A stretch of DNA of 35,188 bases from Nostoc sp. NMS7 (GTDB taxonomy: Bacteria; Cyanobacteriota; Cyanobacteriia; Cyanobacteriales; Nostocaceae): contig NZ_JABXKJ010000139.1 of the NCBI RefSeq assembly GCF_017115085.1, positions 1 through 35,188 on the forward strand. Direction: 5' to 3'. Positions within the stretch are counted from its first letter, which is position 1. Each line of letters begins with the position of its first letter. A program made the translations under genes and the position numbers. The notes below the pieces were generated by a model that did no database searches, had not been told where the DNA came from, and saw only the letters and a program-made list of their open reading frames with translations. This document shows positions 27,301-35,188 of this stretch, in pieces.

Positions 27301-29147
27301 CTACCGCTAGCCAAACATTCGCTACCTTTGAGCAGCATTCTGAGCCTAAATACGTCTTATCAATCACAGGACGTAATAAAAAAGAACTACTCAAAGAAAT
27401 TGAATCAGCCCGTAAAGGTGTAAACAATGCCTTTGAGAACGGCACAGATTGGCAAACACCAATAGGAAGTTATTTTACAGCTAAACCATTGGGTAAAACT
27501 GGAGCAGTTGCTTATGTTTATCCCGCAGCAGTCAATTCTTATATTGGCATTGGTCGCAGTGTCTTTCGTTTATTTCCGAAAGTTTTTGAGGACTTAAAAA
27601 GTAACAATCTCTACAACCGGGCTGCCGATGTTGAAAAGCTAGTTTATCCCAGAAGTTTACCTAAATTGACAATTAGGCAACTAGAAACACTCGAAAAACA
27701 ATTGTTAGATGATTCCCTGGCAATGTTTGAAAGTGAAATCGCCTTTGCTAGATACATGACGGCAATTTTTCGAGATGATTTTCAAGTTAAGCCACAATCC
27801 GTTTTTGGGTATAGTTTGGGTGAAACCAGTATGATGGTTGCCCAAGGAGTTTGGAGTGATTTTGAGGGCGGAAGTAACACCTTAAACTCATCACCTTTAT
27901 TTGGCGATAAGTTATCTGGCCCTAAAAATGCTGTGCGTGAATATTGGGGATTAACAGATTCACCAAGTTCACAAAACAACAATTTGTGGAATACCTATGT
28001 TCTCATGGCTAGTCCATCCCAAGTTAGAGAATGTCTCAAACATGAGAATCGTGTTTATCTAACTCAAATTAATACACCAGAAGAAGTATTAATTGCTGGT
28101 GATGATGCAGCCTGTAAGCGAGTGATTACAACTTTAGGTTGCAACGCTTTCCCCGCTCCCTTCGACCATGTTATACATTGTGAGGCGATGCGATCGCAGT
28201 ACGAGGAAATCAAGAAGGTAAACACTTTACCATCGCAAACTCTCCCAGATATTGTTTTTTACTCTGCCGCCGATTATCAACCGATCGCACTTGAAAGTGA
28301 TGTCATCGCGCATAACATTGCCAAAGGATTGTGCCAAGAGCTTGATTTTCCGCGATTAGTTAATCGTGTCTACGATGATGGTGTCCGAATATTTGTAGAA
28401 GCAGGTGCTGGTAGTGTTTGTTCACGATGGATTGATAAAATTCTCGACAAAAAAGAACACATCACAGTTTCTCTGAATCGTAGAGGGATGCATGACCATG
28501 CTTCAATGGTCAAAGCATTAGCAAAACTACTCAGTCATCAAGTGAACGTGGATTTATCACCACTGTACAGCAAACCCCAAGAAACCACTAATCAAAATAA
28601 AGCAACATTGAGAACAGTTACCTTGGGCGGAAAATCAATTGCCACTGCTATTTTGAGCGACGGAAATCGCAAACTTGTGGAAGATTTCGCTGGCGATCTT
28701 AGGAGCGATCGCTTCAAAAAACAGCATCCAAACATACCTAATCTCCAACAATCTGAAATCACAGATTCTCTTAACACTTCCAACCAAATAACCCAACAAG
28801 AAAATTATTCCCCTAATATCTTGCCTCAGTCAGAAGAAGTAAAACCGAAAAATATCATTGATAACGTTTTTGAAATGAGAGAACAATTACAATCTTCTGA
28901 GTCAAGCGCAATTGGGAAGCAAATTTCTCTTTCTTCGCCACCTGTCATCACTCAAAAAATTAGTAGCATCATCAGCATGTTCGATTTAAATAAGACTCAG
29001 TATCAAAAGCTCAATGCTAATAATTCAAAGATAACCAAAGCGCACACAGCTTTTTTACAAGCGAGACAAGATTATAGTCAGCAAATGAGCGAAATCATTC
29101 AATTGCAACTAACTTGCGCCCAAAACTTGCTTAACGACGAATCCTGA
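24390..29147 (+). CDS. hglC: Ketosynthase-chain length factor-acyltransferase protein, HglC-like
   Basis: This 1585-residue protein starts at GTG 24390, giving MEKIAIIGLSCLFPD, the usual KS opening. KS1 (about 1-450) keeps Cys198 in DAACSSS, His333 in ECHATGT and His370 in NTGHLLTAAG. The second KS-like unit (about 465-925) has Gly665 in SAGENS where the Cys should be and Phe in place of the first His (EVFGSGVSQ), the signature of a chain length factor. The third unit (about 1030-1390) is AT-like, with Ser1142 in GYSLGE and a His in DHVIHCEAM. A low-complexity stretch leads to a helical tail (about 1539-1585). It should set and extend the chain with HglE. KS-CLF-AT followed by a PfaD-type gene mirrors thraustochytrid OrfB. 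Confidence 0.88.
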   Translation: MEKIAIIGLSCLFPDAKNPEEFWQNIVSQKDSTSSATVEEIGVDPTIFHNPVKGTPDKTYSLKGGYIRNFHFNPSEYNLPSEFVASLDNTFKWSLYTAKQAIVHSGYWDNQSVLSKCGVILGNLSLPTKLSNQLLSPIYQKTITPAVRELLQYEDFDLAVPTTTKASLYNALISGLPASIIAQALSLSQINLCLDAACSSSFYAIKLASHYLWSHKADAMLAGAISCADSLFVRMLFSGVQGYPENGISRPLDKSSRGLIPADGVGMVMLKRYSDAIRDGDNILATICGNGLSNDGKGKHLLSPNPKGQILAFERAYNEAEISPKNIDYLECHATGTLLGDTTEFNSIETFFGQNQAAPLVGSAKANTGHLLTAAGMVGLTKVILSMSHGVIPPTMNVSEPLTSDKSTISADKIVRTATAWPNNNASIKRAAISAFGFGGTNSHLILEQGNTAQSVESTPPVLPVKVAIIGMDAFFGNCNGLDAFERSIYDGTQHFTSLPPQRWHGIENQENILKEYGLADGKAPIGAYIKDFEIDTLSCKIPPNEIEKLNPQQLLLLKVSDRAVKDAKLQEGSNVAVIVAAETEFSVHQLQQRWNLSWQVKDGLLNQGISLPAEELARLETIVKDSIHQPVEIGEYVSHIANIMASRISALWNFTGPAFTISAGENSALKALEVAQMLLATGEVDAVVVGAVDLSGGVENVLFRSQFAPINTGVNTLGYDQQANGWTVGEGAGAVVLKRYEAAKEDNERIYAVIDAMSFAQGNSTLGNTQVKPDASAISNVCKQAFQMADIQPTEVNYVEVFGSGVSQQDEAEITGLLQAYPKVGNGLHCALGSVKANIGHTYTASGIASLIKTALCLYYRYIPATPKWSGVKTPQVWEGSPFYVAMESRPWFVDKDATRRVAAINSMGIDGSYAHLILSEEPSQEERDNRYLQQMPFHLFPIAVSDRSTIPDLLNHLQKSIEVSSCLSATASQTFATFEQHSEPKYVLSITGRNKKELLKEIESARKGVNNAFENGTDWQTPIGSYFTAKPLGKTGAVAYVYPAAVNSYIGIGRSVFRLFPKVFEDLKSNNLYNRAADVEKLVYPRSLPKLTIRQLETLEKQLLDDSLAMFESEIAFARYMTAIFRDDFQVKPQSVFGYSLGETSMMVAQGVWSDFEGGSNTLNSSPLFGDKLSGPKNAVREYWGLTDSPSSQNNNLWNTYVLMASPSQVRECLKHENRVYLTQINTPEEVLIAGDDAACKRVITTLGCNAFPAPFDHVIHCEAMRSQYEEIKKVNTLPSQTLPDIVFYSAADYQPIALESDVIAHNIAKGLCQELDFPRLVNRVYDDGVRIFVEAGAGSVCSRWIDKILDKKEHITVSLNRRGMHDHASMVKALAKLLSHQVNVDLSPLYSKPQETTNQNKATLRTVTLGGKSIATAILSDGNRKLVEDFAGDLRSDRFKKQHPNIPNLQQSEITDSLNTSNQITQQENYSPNILPQSEEVKPKNIIDNVFEMREQLQSSESSAIGKQISLSSPPVITQKISSIISMFDLNKTQYQKLNANNSKITKAHTAFLQARQDYSQQMSEIIQLQLTCAQNLLNDES

Positions 29148-29191
29148 TAATAGTCTACATCTAACTTTTCATGTCATTTGGAAAAACCAAT

Positions 29192-29288
29192 AAAAAACCT
29201 AACGCCCTAGCCCCCTTCCCTTGTAGGGAAGGGGGAAAATTCAAAGGCTCTCCCCTAGAAGGGGAGAGGAATGGAAGTAAGGTTTTTT
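29192..29288. repeat. MITE-like repeat between hglC and hglA
   Basis: aaaaaacct at 29192-29200 is inverted at 29280-29288. Inside are two hairpins: cccccttccc/gggaaggggg (29211-29220, 29226-29235) and ctctcccct/aggggagag (29248-29256, 29260-29268). It encodes nothing. A C-rich cactcccc tract follows at about 29380-29400, just before the next gene. Confidence 0.6.
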
Positions 29289-29426
29289 AGATGCTGTGAA
29301 AAGTAAGGAGTCTACATACTTCAACCATCAATGTCCTTGGGGAAGAGAAAAGGTTAATCGGTAAAAGGAAAATATTTCTTCCCCACTCCCCACTCCCCTT
29401 CTTTAGTAATCCGAGGGATAACTGCC

Positions 29427-31100
29427 GTGACAACCGTAGATACGGTACTAAGTAAACACGATAATGGTCTTAATTTCTCTGCTTGGTCTTATAACAAAAA
29501 CCAGGTTTGGAAAGGTTCTTTAGAAACTGTATCTTTTGAGCAACAAACCATCAAAAATAAATTGATGGTATTAGATAAACCCTGCTACATCGTGAAAGTT
29601 GCCGGAAAAATCGGTGTCACTAATGAGGGGTATTTGTCCCCTGGTGATAATGGCACAACAGCACAAGTAGAACTGCTAACATTTGCCGCACCAATCCGTA
29701 TTCAACAGTTTGGAGATCCGAATTTTCTCTCCTCTCATGGAGTTAAATATGCCTACGTTACTGGCGCAATGGCTGGCGGAATTGCTTCCGAAGAAATGGT
29801 CATTGCACTCGGAAAAGAGCAAATTTTGAGTTCCTTTGGTGCAGGTGGTTTAACTCCAGACCGTTTGGAAGCAGCCATAAATCGTATTCAAGAAGCTTTA
29901 CCTCAAGGGCCCTATGCATTTAATTTAATTCACAGTCCTAACGAACCTGCGACTGAACGTCGGGCTGTGGATTTATACCTCAAATATCAAGTGAGAACAG
30001 TAGAAGCATCTGCATTTCTCGATTTGACCCCCAACATTGTCTATTACCGTGTTGCTGGATTGGGGTTGAATAACGCCAATCAAATTGAAATCAAAAATAA
30101 AGTCATTGCCAAAATTTCTCGCCGAGAAGTTGCTACTAAATTTTTGCAACCAGCACCAGCCAGAATTCTCAAAGAACTTCTTGAACAAGGATTAATTACT
30201 GAGTTACAAGCAACCCTTGCCGCTAAAGTTCCGATGGCTGATGATATTACCGTCGAAGCTGATTCTGGAGGTCATACAGATAACCGTCCCTTGGTTTGTT
30301 TGTTACCTTCTATTATTGCCTTGCGGGATGAAATTCAAGCACAATATCATTACCAAATACCGATTAGAATCGGAGTAGCAGGGGGAATTGGTACACCACA
30401 ATCAGCATTAGCAGCCTTTATGATGGGTGCTGCTTATATAATGACCGGCTCAATTAACCAGTCATGCGTTGAATCTGGGGCTTGTGAACATACCAAAAAA
30501 TTATTAGCTCAAGCCGAAATGGCTGATATGATGATGGCCCCAGCAGCAGATATGTTTGAAATGGGAGTCAAATTGCAAGTTCTCAAACGGGGTACGATGT
30601 TCCCCATGCGATCGCAGAAATTATTTGAACTCTATCGCGCTTATAATTCGATTGAAGAGATTCCTTTGGCAGAAAGAGAGAAATTAGAAAAACAAGTTTT
30701 TCGCAAAACTATTGCGGAAGTATGGGAAGGGACTGCGGCTTATTTGTCCCAAAAGAATCCTGAGAAATTGGGTAAAGCAGTTAATAATCCTAAACTGAAA
30801 ATGGCGTTGATTTTCCGCTGGTATTTAGGATTATCTTCTCGGTGGTCTAGTTCTGGTGAAAAAGGTAGAGAAGTCGATTATCAAATTTGGTGTGGCCCGG
30901 CAATGGGCGGTTTCAATGACTGGGTACGGGGTTCCTACCTCTCTGAAGCAAATAATCGTCAGGTAGTTGATGTTGCTAATCAAATTATGACTGGTGCAGC
31001 CTTTTTGTATCGTGTCCAAAATTTGAAAATTCAAGGACTGCAAGCTTCTGATTATTACAGTCAGTATCACCCTATTCGTTCAACATTGTTGGAGATTTGA
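29427..31100 (+). CDS. hglA: PfaD-family enoyl reductase, HglA-like
   Basis: This 557-residue protein matches the PfaD (trans-acting enoyl reductase, nitronate-monooxygenase-like TIM barrel) family. It has an N-terminal [17 protein letters not shown] segment, then [25 protein letters not shown], the glycine/acid site [12 protein letters not shown], and the FMN-phosphate loop [17 protein letters not shown]. It also has the [18 protein letters not shown] stretch typical of PfaD. It would reduce the enoyl intermediate so that a saturated chain results. GTG 29427 is chosen, with gaggga about 10 bases upstream. Its stop is next to the hglB start, so the two are translationally close. The symbol is from recalled order and is less sure than the family. 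Confidence 0.87.
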   Translation: MTTVDTVLSKHDNGLNFSAWSYNKNQVWKGSLETVSFEQQTIKNKLMVLDKPCYIVKVAGKIGVTNEGYLSPGDNGTTAQVELLTFAAPIRIQQFGDPNFLSSHGVKYAYVTGAMAGGIASEEMVIALGKEQILSSFGAGGLTPDRLEAAINRIQEALPQGPYAFNLIHSPNEPATERRAVDLYLKYQVRTVEASAFLDLTPNIVYYRVAGLGLNNANQIEIKNKVIAKISRREVATKFLQPAPARILKELLEQGLITELQATLAAKVPMADDITVEADSGGHTDNRPLVCLLPSIIALRDEIQAQYHYQIPIRIGVAGGIGTPQSALAAFMMGAAYIMTGSINQSCVESGACEHTKKLLAQAEMADMMMAPAADMFEMGVKLQVLKRGTMFPMRSQKLFELYRAYNSIEEIPLAEREKLEKQVFRKTIAEVWEGTAAYLSQKNPEKLGKAVNNPKLKMALIFRWYLGLSSRWSSSGEKGREVDYQIWCGPAMGGFNDWVRGSYLSEANNRQVVDVANQIMTGAAFLYRVQNLKIQGLQASDYYSQYHPIRSTLLEI

Positions 31101-31102
31101 AA

Positions 31103-32617
31103 ATGACTATAAAACAGTCTTTCACCGCAGGCGATATTCAAGTATTTTTGATATCTAACTTAGCTGAATTGCTAAAAGTATCAACTGATGAAATAGACAT
31201 CAAAGAGCATTTAGAAAACTATGGTTTGGATTCAGCCCAAGCAATGATTCTAATAAGCAAATTAGAGAAATTGCTAGGATTTCAACCATCTCCATTGCTT
31301 CTGTGGCACTACCCAAATATTGAAGCTCTTTCACAGCGTTTATCTGAAGAAGTGCAAGAAGATTCACCGATTCAAAAGACAGGTGTGACATCTTCTAATG
31401 CCAACGCTGCCCCCTCTGTTCTAGATTTAAGTGCTGAGGCTGTTCTTGACCCCACCATCCATCCTGGTGCTGCATCTAATCTGCCTGTAGGTGAACCGAA
31501 AAACATCTTTTTAACTGGAGGAACAGGTTTTTTAGGAGCTTTTGTCATCCGGGAATTGCTACAACAAACTAATGCGGATATCTATTGTTTAGTGCGTGCT
31601 GCCAATGCCGAAGAAGGCAAAAGCAAACTCCAAAAAAATCTGCAACAGTATGCAATTTTGCAGGAAGAATTTAACTCCAGAATTATTCCAATTGTCGGCG
31701 ATTTATCTCAGCCATTGTTAGGCGTTGGCTCTGAACAGTTTCAATTTTTAGCTGCCAATATTGATACTATATATCATAGTGGTGCTTTGTTGAATTATGT
31801 CTTTCCATACTCAGCATTGAAGGCAGCCAATGTTTTAGGAACTCAAGAAGTTTTGAGATTGGCTTGTCAAATTAAAGTCAAACCTGTACATTACGTTTCT
31901 AGTGTTGCTGTTTTTGAATCGACTGCTTATGCGGGTAAGGTTGTTAAAGAGCAGGATGAATTCAATCATTGGGAAGGTATTTATCTTGGTTACTCACAAA
32001 CTAAATGGGTAGCTGAAAAATTAGTAAAAATTGCTCGTGACCGTGGACTTCCTGTCACTATCCACAGACCGCCGCTGATTTCAGGTGATAGCAAAACCGG
32101 CATTTGTAATACACATGACTTTATCAATTTGATGACTAAGGGCTGTCTACAAATGGGATATTTCCCTGATGTAGATTATATGTTGGATATGTCTCCTGTG
32201 GACTATGTAAGTAAAGCCATTGTTTATCTATCACGGCAAAAAGAATCCATAGGTAAGGCTTTTAATTTACAACATCCCCAACCTGCCGCTTTGAAAATGC
32301 TAGTTGAATGGATACGCTCTTTTGGTTATTCAATTGAGATGATTCCATATCAAAAATGGCAAGCTGAGTTAATCAATAATGTGTCTTCTGTGGATAACCC
32401 TTTATACACTCTGCGACCATTTTTACTGGAGCGCTGGTCTGATGAACAAGTGACTATTCCTGATTTGTATTTACAAGCTAGAAGACCCCATATTAGTTGC
32501 GAAGATACCCTGATTGCACTAGCAGATAGTTCTATTGTTTGTCCTCCCATTGACTCTCAATTGTTTATGACTTATACCGCCTACTTAATTCAAAGCGGTT
32601 TCTTAAATATCGCTTAG
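31103..32617 (+). CDS. hglB: HglB/HetM: ACP-thioester reductase releasing the fatty alcohol precursor
   Basis: This protein has 504 residues from ATG 31103; TTG 31097, overlapping the hglA stop, would give the 506 residues I recall for HetM. ATG is preferred because ggag at 31091 is 8 bases upstream. An N-terminal ACP (about 1-90) carries the attachment Ser44 in YGLDSAQAM. After a linker comes an extended SDR thioester reductase with TGGTGFLG (Gly139, Gly142, Gly145) and Tyr297/Lys301 in YSQTK. The domain releases thioester-bound chains with NAD(P)H as aldehyde or alcohol, the step expected before glycosylation. It is the last gene of the plus-strand PKS operon. hetM is the older synonym. Confidence 0.92.
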   Translation: MTIKQSFTAGDIQVFLISNLAELLKVSTDEIDIKEHLENYGLDSAQAMILISKLEKLLGFQPSPLLLWHYPNIEALSQRLSEEVQEDSPIQKTGVTSSNANAAPSVLDLSAEAVLDPTIHPGAASNLPVGEPKNIFLTGGTGFLGAFVIRELLQQTNADIYCLVRAANAEEGKSKLQKNLQQYAILQEEFNSRIIPIVGDLSQPLLGVGSEQFQFLAANIDTIYHSGALLNYVFPYSALKAANVLGTQEVLRLACQIKVKPVHYVSSVAVFESTAYAGKVVKEQDEFNHWEGIYLGYSQTKWVAEKLVKIARDRGLPVTIHRPPLISGDSKTGICNTHDFINLMTKGCLQMGYFPDVDYMLDMSPVDYVSKAIVYLSRQKESIGKAFNLQHPQPAALKMLVEWIRSFGYSIEMIPYQKWQAELINNVSSVDNPLYTLRPFLLERWSDEQVTIPDLYLQARRPHISCEDTLIALADSSIVCPPIDSQLFMTYTAYLIQSGFLNIA

Positions 32618-33443
32618 GAACTCACAACTTGCGTAGGGTGCGTTACAGCTTCTGTAACACAATGCCAATTGCTACAACAGATAGCGAAGCTCCTTCGAGT
32701 CATCGAGTGTCGGGAACCTCCCTTCGGGTGACGCTCTCTACGAGACGCTACGCGAAGGGAGAAGACCGGACTGCCGACGCTCGCGGACTCGCTACCGCTA
32801 CGCTAACACCGCAACGCACTGGCTCCCCTACCAAACATTTTGTTTAATCTATGTTCTTTAAGACTCACTACTACTTAATAGCCAACATTTAAGATGCCAG
32901 CTAACAAATCATACACCAATAGAGGCAATCTAATTGTCCTGTTTTTTGATGCTCACAAATGTAAATTTTTAGAACTTACACCTTGACATAAACAATTGAG
33001 TATACAATGGTTAGTGTCAGCCATAAAAGTTTGATTTTACCCACTCTTGTGAGTAATCAAATACGTGTAAAAAGAGCGATGTCTGACGACAAGCCGCTAC
33101 ACGTCTACGCTAGCAGTGGGACATAACCAAATTTTCTGGATTCTCAACTTTGACGAAGCATAAGTCCTAAATTTACGTTTGTCCTGCTATATCTAGCAAG
33201 CTCAAGGCGATGCCTACGGTGGTCACTGATGTCGTTCGCGCAGCGTCTCGTAGAGAAGGGTCTCGTAGAGAAGGGTCTCGTAGAGAAGTGCGGGCTACGT
33301 CTACGCACCACACAAGCATTTGAAAGGGTTATAAACTCAAGACATTTCTCGTCGTTTCAGATATTACGCATACTTAATTGTAGAGCGAGAACCACTGTAA
33401 ATCCAATGCAGCTTCATCAAGTTGAATTCACTAACCTTTTTAC
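32618..33443. other. Repeat-rich intergenic region between hglB and hetN
   Basis: This 826-base spacer holds no credible gene. Repeats include the inverted pair ctcccttcg/cgaagggag at 32718-32726 and 32753-32761, GC-rich ctctacgagacgctacgcg sequence, and the tandem 15-mer at 33246-33290. The AT-rich parts (32840-33060 and 33320-33440) probably include the hetN promoter; no -10/-35 pair or known binding site could be assigned. Confidence 0.55.
33246..33290. repeat. Three tandem copies of a 15-bp unit
   Basis: The unit tctcgtagagaaggg is repeated three times (33246-33260, 33261-33275, 33276-33290; the last ends gtg). Each unit contains a short palindrome (tctcgtagaga). A single related copy occurs at about 34321-34333, and reversed forms lie near 32735-32745. 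Confidence 0.75.
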
Positions 33444-34247
33444 ATGAACACAACACATCAAGGACAAAGTAAAAAAACTGCTCTTATTACTGGGGCAGCC
33501 GGTGGAATTGGCTACGAATTAGCATGTATTTTTGCTGCTCATGATTACAATCTTGTCTTAATAGACAGAAACGGGATAAAGCTTGTAGAAATTGCAGTTA
33601 AATTCCAAGAAAAATTTGGAAATGTTGTTACAACTATTATTAAGGATCTATCTATATCAACAGCTCCTGAAGAAATTTTCACAGAATTGCAACTCGCCAA
33701 TATTAAGGTTGATGTGCTGGTAAATAATGCCGGATTTGGTATCTATGGATTATTTCACGAAACAGACCTAGCTGCTGAATTGGAAATGCTACAGGTAAAT
33801 TTGGTGTGTCTCACCCATTTAACTAAGCTATTCGTGAAGGACATGGTAAAGCAAGGTGAGGGAAAAATATTAAACGTCGCCTCGGCTGCTGCCTTTCAAC
33901 CAGGCCCTTTGATGGCAGTTTATTTTGCTACTAAAGCCTATATCTTATCTTTTTCAGAAGCGATCGCTAATGAATTAGAAGGTACAGGTGTCACTGTGAC
34001 AGTTCTTTGCCCAGGCTCAACCGCATCTGCCTTTCATGAAAGAACAGGAATGGCTGACTCTAAGTTGCTCAAGGGTAAGAAGATGATGGATGCACAAACA
34101 GTAGCCGAAATTGGTTTTCGCGCCTTAATGAAGGGCAAAACCATTGTTATTCCTGGTTTGCTCAATAAAATACTGGCAAAAAGTGTCAGATTTGTACCCA
34201 GAAACCTAGTGACAAAAATTGTGAGAAGTATGCAGGAAGATAAGTAG
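33444..34247 (+). CDS. hetN: HetN-position short-chain dehydrogenase lacking the RGSGR motif
   Basis: This 267-residue classical SDR has TGAAGGIG near residues 16-23 for NAD(P), NNAGFG, Ser147 and Tyr160/Lys164 in YFATK. It lies between hglB and hetI, exactly where hetN lies in Anabaena. HetN of PCC 7120 is a predicted ketoacyl reductase (287 residues) whose RGSGR pentapeptide suppresses heterocyst formation near existing heterocysts. In the aligned place this protein reads KQGEGKILNVAS (Gln137 to Lys141), and RGSGR occurs nowhere in it. It may therefore be only an enzyme, for example a reductase acting on glycolipid precursors. The hetN name is positional. The start at 33444 has no clear ribosome-binding site. 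Confidence 0.75.
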   Translation: MNTTHQGQSKKTALITGAAGGIGYELACIFAAHDYNLVLIDRNGIKLVEIAVKFQEKFGNVVTTIIKDLSISTAPEEIFTELQLANIKVDVLVNNAGFGIYGLFHETDLAAELEMLQVNLVCLTHLTKLFVKDMVKQGEGKILNVASAAAFQPGPLMAVYFATKAYILSFSEAIANELEGTGVTVTVLCPGSTASAFHERTGMADSKLLKGKKMMDAQTVAEIGFRALMKGKTIVIPGLLNKILAKSVRFVPRNLVTKIVRSMQEDK

Positions 34248-34353
34248 GGGGCATAGGCCATTGGGCACTTGTACTGACTTGTACTGAGCGATGTCGAAGT
34301 AGCGTTGTCGTTGGCGCAGCCTCTCGTAGAGAAGTATTGGGCATTGGGGAAGA

Positions 34354-34374
34354 ATGACTAATGACTAATGACTA
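34354..34374. repeat. Heptameric STRR (atgacta x3) in the hetN-hetI spacer
   Basis: Three perfect tandem atgacta heptamers lie four bases before the 3' end of the minus-strand hetI. Upstream in the same spacer is a doubled cttgtactga (34268-34287) and copies of attgggcattggg. These are typical Nostocales short tandem repeats. The spacer lies between converging genes, and no clear terminator is seen. Confidence 0.7.
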
Positions 34375-34377
34375 GGA

Positions 34378-35088
34378 TTAATACTGCCAACATTTTAAGT
34401 GCCAGCCAAAATTCTCTACCGCAACAGCAGCAACATAATTGTTAGCAGGTACTAGTTCAAAAAGACTCCAGCCTTCAGTTATCTGTAACTTGGCTGGTTC
34501 TGTGGGAGTTAGCGACACCTCAATTTGCTCTAACTGGGATAGTCCATCTCCAGTCGCTTTTAAATAAGCTTCCTTACAAGTCCAGTAACGGAAAAATATC
34601 TCTTGCTGTTGGTTGGGAGATAGCGATCGCAACATCTCATATTCTCTCGGTAAAAAGAATCGTTTGGCAAGAGCTTCTAAGTCAGACATCGGGCGAATAT
34701 ATTCTAGGTCTACACCAATTTGGCGAGTACAATTCACCGCACACAAACCCAACCCTTGGGAATGAGACAAGTTAAACGCCAGTCCAGTATCAGCAAATTT
34801 ATCTGCTAATACTGGTTTGCCACGATGTTGATAATTAAACTCAACTTGTGACGGCTTGATACCCAAATAGTGACCTAATATAGTTCGCAGGATACCGCGA
34901 CCAGCAATGAAATGCTGCCGATGCTTTGGAAAATAGAAGCGTTCAGCACGAGCCGTTTCGTCACTAGAAAGAGTTGCTGCAAAATTTTGCTGCTGTGGTT
35001 CTGGCTGGTCAAGGTCTATGCGCCAGACATGAATCTCATCCGGTAACAAAGTTAAATCTGTTGGTGTAGGTAGCCAGAGATGATTCAT
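34378..35088 (-). CDS. hetI: HetI: Sfp-type 4'-phosphopantetheinyl transferase
   Basis: This 236-residue protein is close to the 237 residues I recall for HetI of PCC 7120. It has the Sfp signature: GVDLE at 125-129 (Asp127 and Glu129 bind magnesium) and WTCKEAYLKA at 169-178 with Glu173 and Lys177. An earlier FNLSHSQGLG block contacts coenzyme A. It transfers phosphopantetheine from coenzyme A to the serine of carrier domains; the likely targets here are the two HglE ACPs and the HglB ACP. It may also serve the rest of the cell. It is transcribed towards hetN, with a 130-base repeat-filled spacer. Confidence 0.92.
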   Translation of the reverse strand: MNHLWLPTPTDLTLLPDEIHVWRIDLDQPEPQQQNFAATLSSDETARAERFYFPKHRQHFIAGRGILRTILGHYLGIKPSQVEFNYQHRGKPVLADKFADTGLAFNLSHSQGLGLCAVNCTRQIGVDLEYIRPMSDLEALAKRFFLPREYEMLRSLSPNQQQEIFFRYWTCKEAYLKATGDGLSQLEQIEVSLTPTEPAKLQITEGWSLFELVPANNYVAAVAVENFGWHLKCWQY

Positions 35089-35134
35089 TATAATTCGTAA
35101 TTCGTAATTAAAATTATTCCACTTAGAGGATGTC

Positions 35135-35146
35135 AGGACTTACGCA
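35135..35146. repeat. Partial aggacttacgca repeat end near the window edge
   Basis: This 12-mer equals the outer end of the element at 2054-2294. A HIP1-like gcgatcgct and a small palindrome (agtact) follow before the window stops, so a further repeat probably continues outside. Nothing coding is visible from 35089 to 35188. Confidence 0.4.
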
Positions 35147-35188
35147 ACTGGCACAATGCGATCGCTAACAAATAGTACTCTAGTACTA

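Noticed and set aside
32629..32847. 72-codon plus-strand frame after hglB
   Set aside because: It is repeat-derived, with no family resemblance.
33246..33290. Possible CRISPR array
   Set aside because: The 15-bp units are directly adjacent without spacers, and no cas genes are present in the window.
33229..33447. 72-codon frame with repeated LVEKG
   Set aside because: The repeated peptide is the translation of the tandem 15-mer at 33246-33290; the frame merely runs into the hetN start.
1..35188. tRNA or rRNA genes
   Set aside because: No cloverleaf with the usual conserved T-loop sequence and no rRNA-like stretch was recognised by reading; a dedicated scan was not possible.

Overview
The window looks like the chromosome of a filamentous, heterocyst-forming cyanobacterium of the Nostoc/Anabaena group. 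Three things point there: dense HIP1 octamers (gcgatcgc), many short interspersed and MITE-like repeats between genes, and an almost complete heterocyst glycolipid (HGL) island. The HGL part appears collinear, from memory of gene order, with the all5341-alr5359 region of Anabaena sp. PCC 7120. Gene names taken from that comparison are knowledge-based; no search could be run.

Layout. (1) 1-5334: a minus-strand GT39-like membrane glycosyltransferase; a repeat-filled 0.7 kb gap; agrE/argZ (bifunctional arginine catabolism); a DUF2085 membrane protein. (2) 5477-6127: a PEP-CTERM exported protein. (3) 6347-14923, all minus strand: an HglT-like glycosyltransferase, two family-2 glycosyltransferases, a secreted DUF2141 protein, an epimerase-like SDR, and an HgdC/HgdB (DevC/DevB-like) exporter pair without an ATPase gene. 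(4) 14924-16845: a 1.9 kb divergent intergenic region with repeats and a small gene that carries a nonsense codon. (5) 16846-32617, all plus strand: the PUFA-synthase-like PKS operon hglE, hglD (KR-DH), hglC (KS-CLF-AT), hglA (PfaD-type enoyl reductase) and hglB/hetM (ACP-thioester reductase). (6) 33444-35088: hetN-like SDR (plus) and hetI phosphopantetheinyl transferase (minus), convergent.

How it works together. HetI would load phosphopantetheine on the ACPs of HglE and HglB. HglE/HglD/HglC/HglA would iteratively build and reduce a long acyl chain, and HglB would release it reductively as the long-chain alcohol. HglT (perhaps with the neighbouring GT2 enzymes) would add sugar, and HgdB/HgdC would take part in export or deposition of the glycolipid layer.

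Points worth a second look: the HetN-position protein lacks the RGSGR pentapeptide that defines pattern-inhibiting HetN; the ketoreductase is split between hglE and hglD; an intergenic-type repeat sits in frame inside the hglE linker; a helical motif is shared by the HglE linker and the HglC tail; and a nested MITE-like insertion at 2.1 kb has an apparent empty site at 15.5 kb in the same window.
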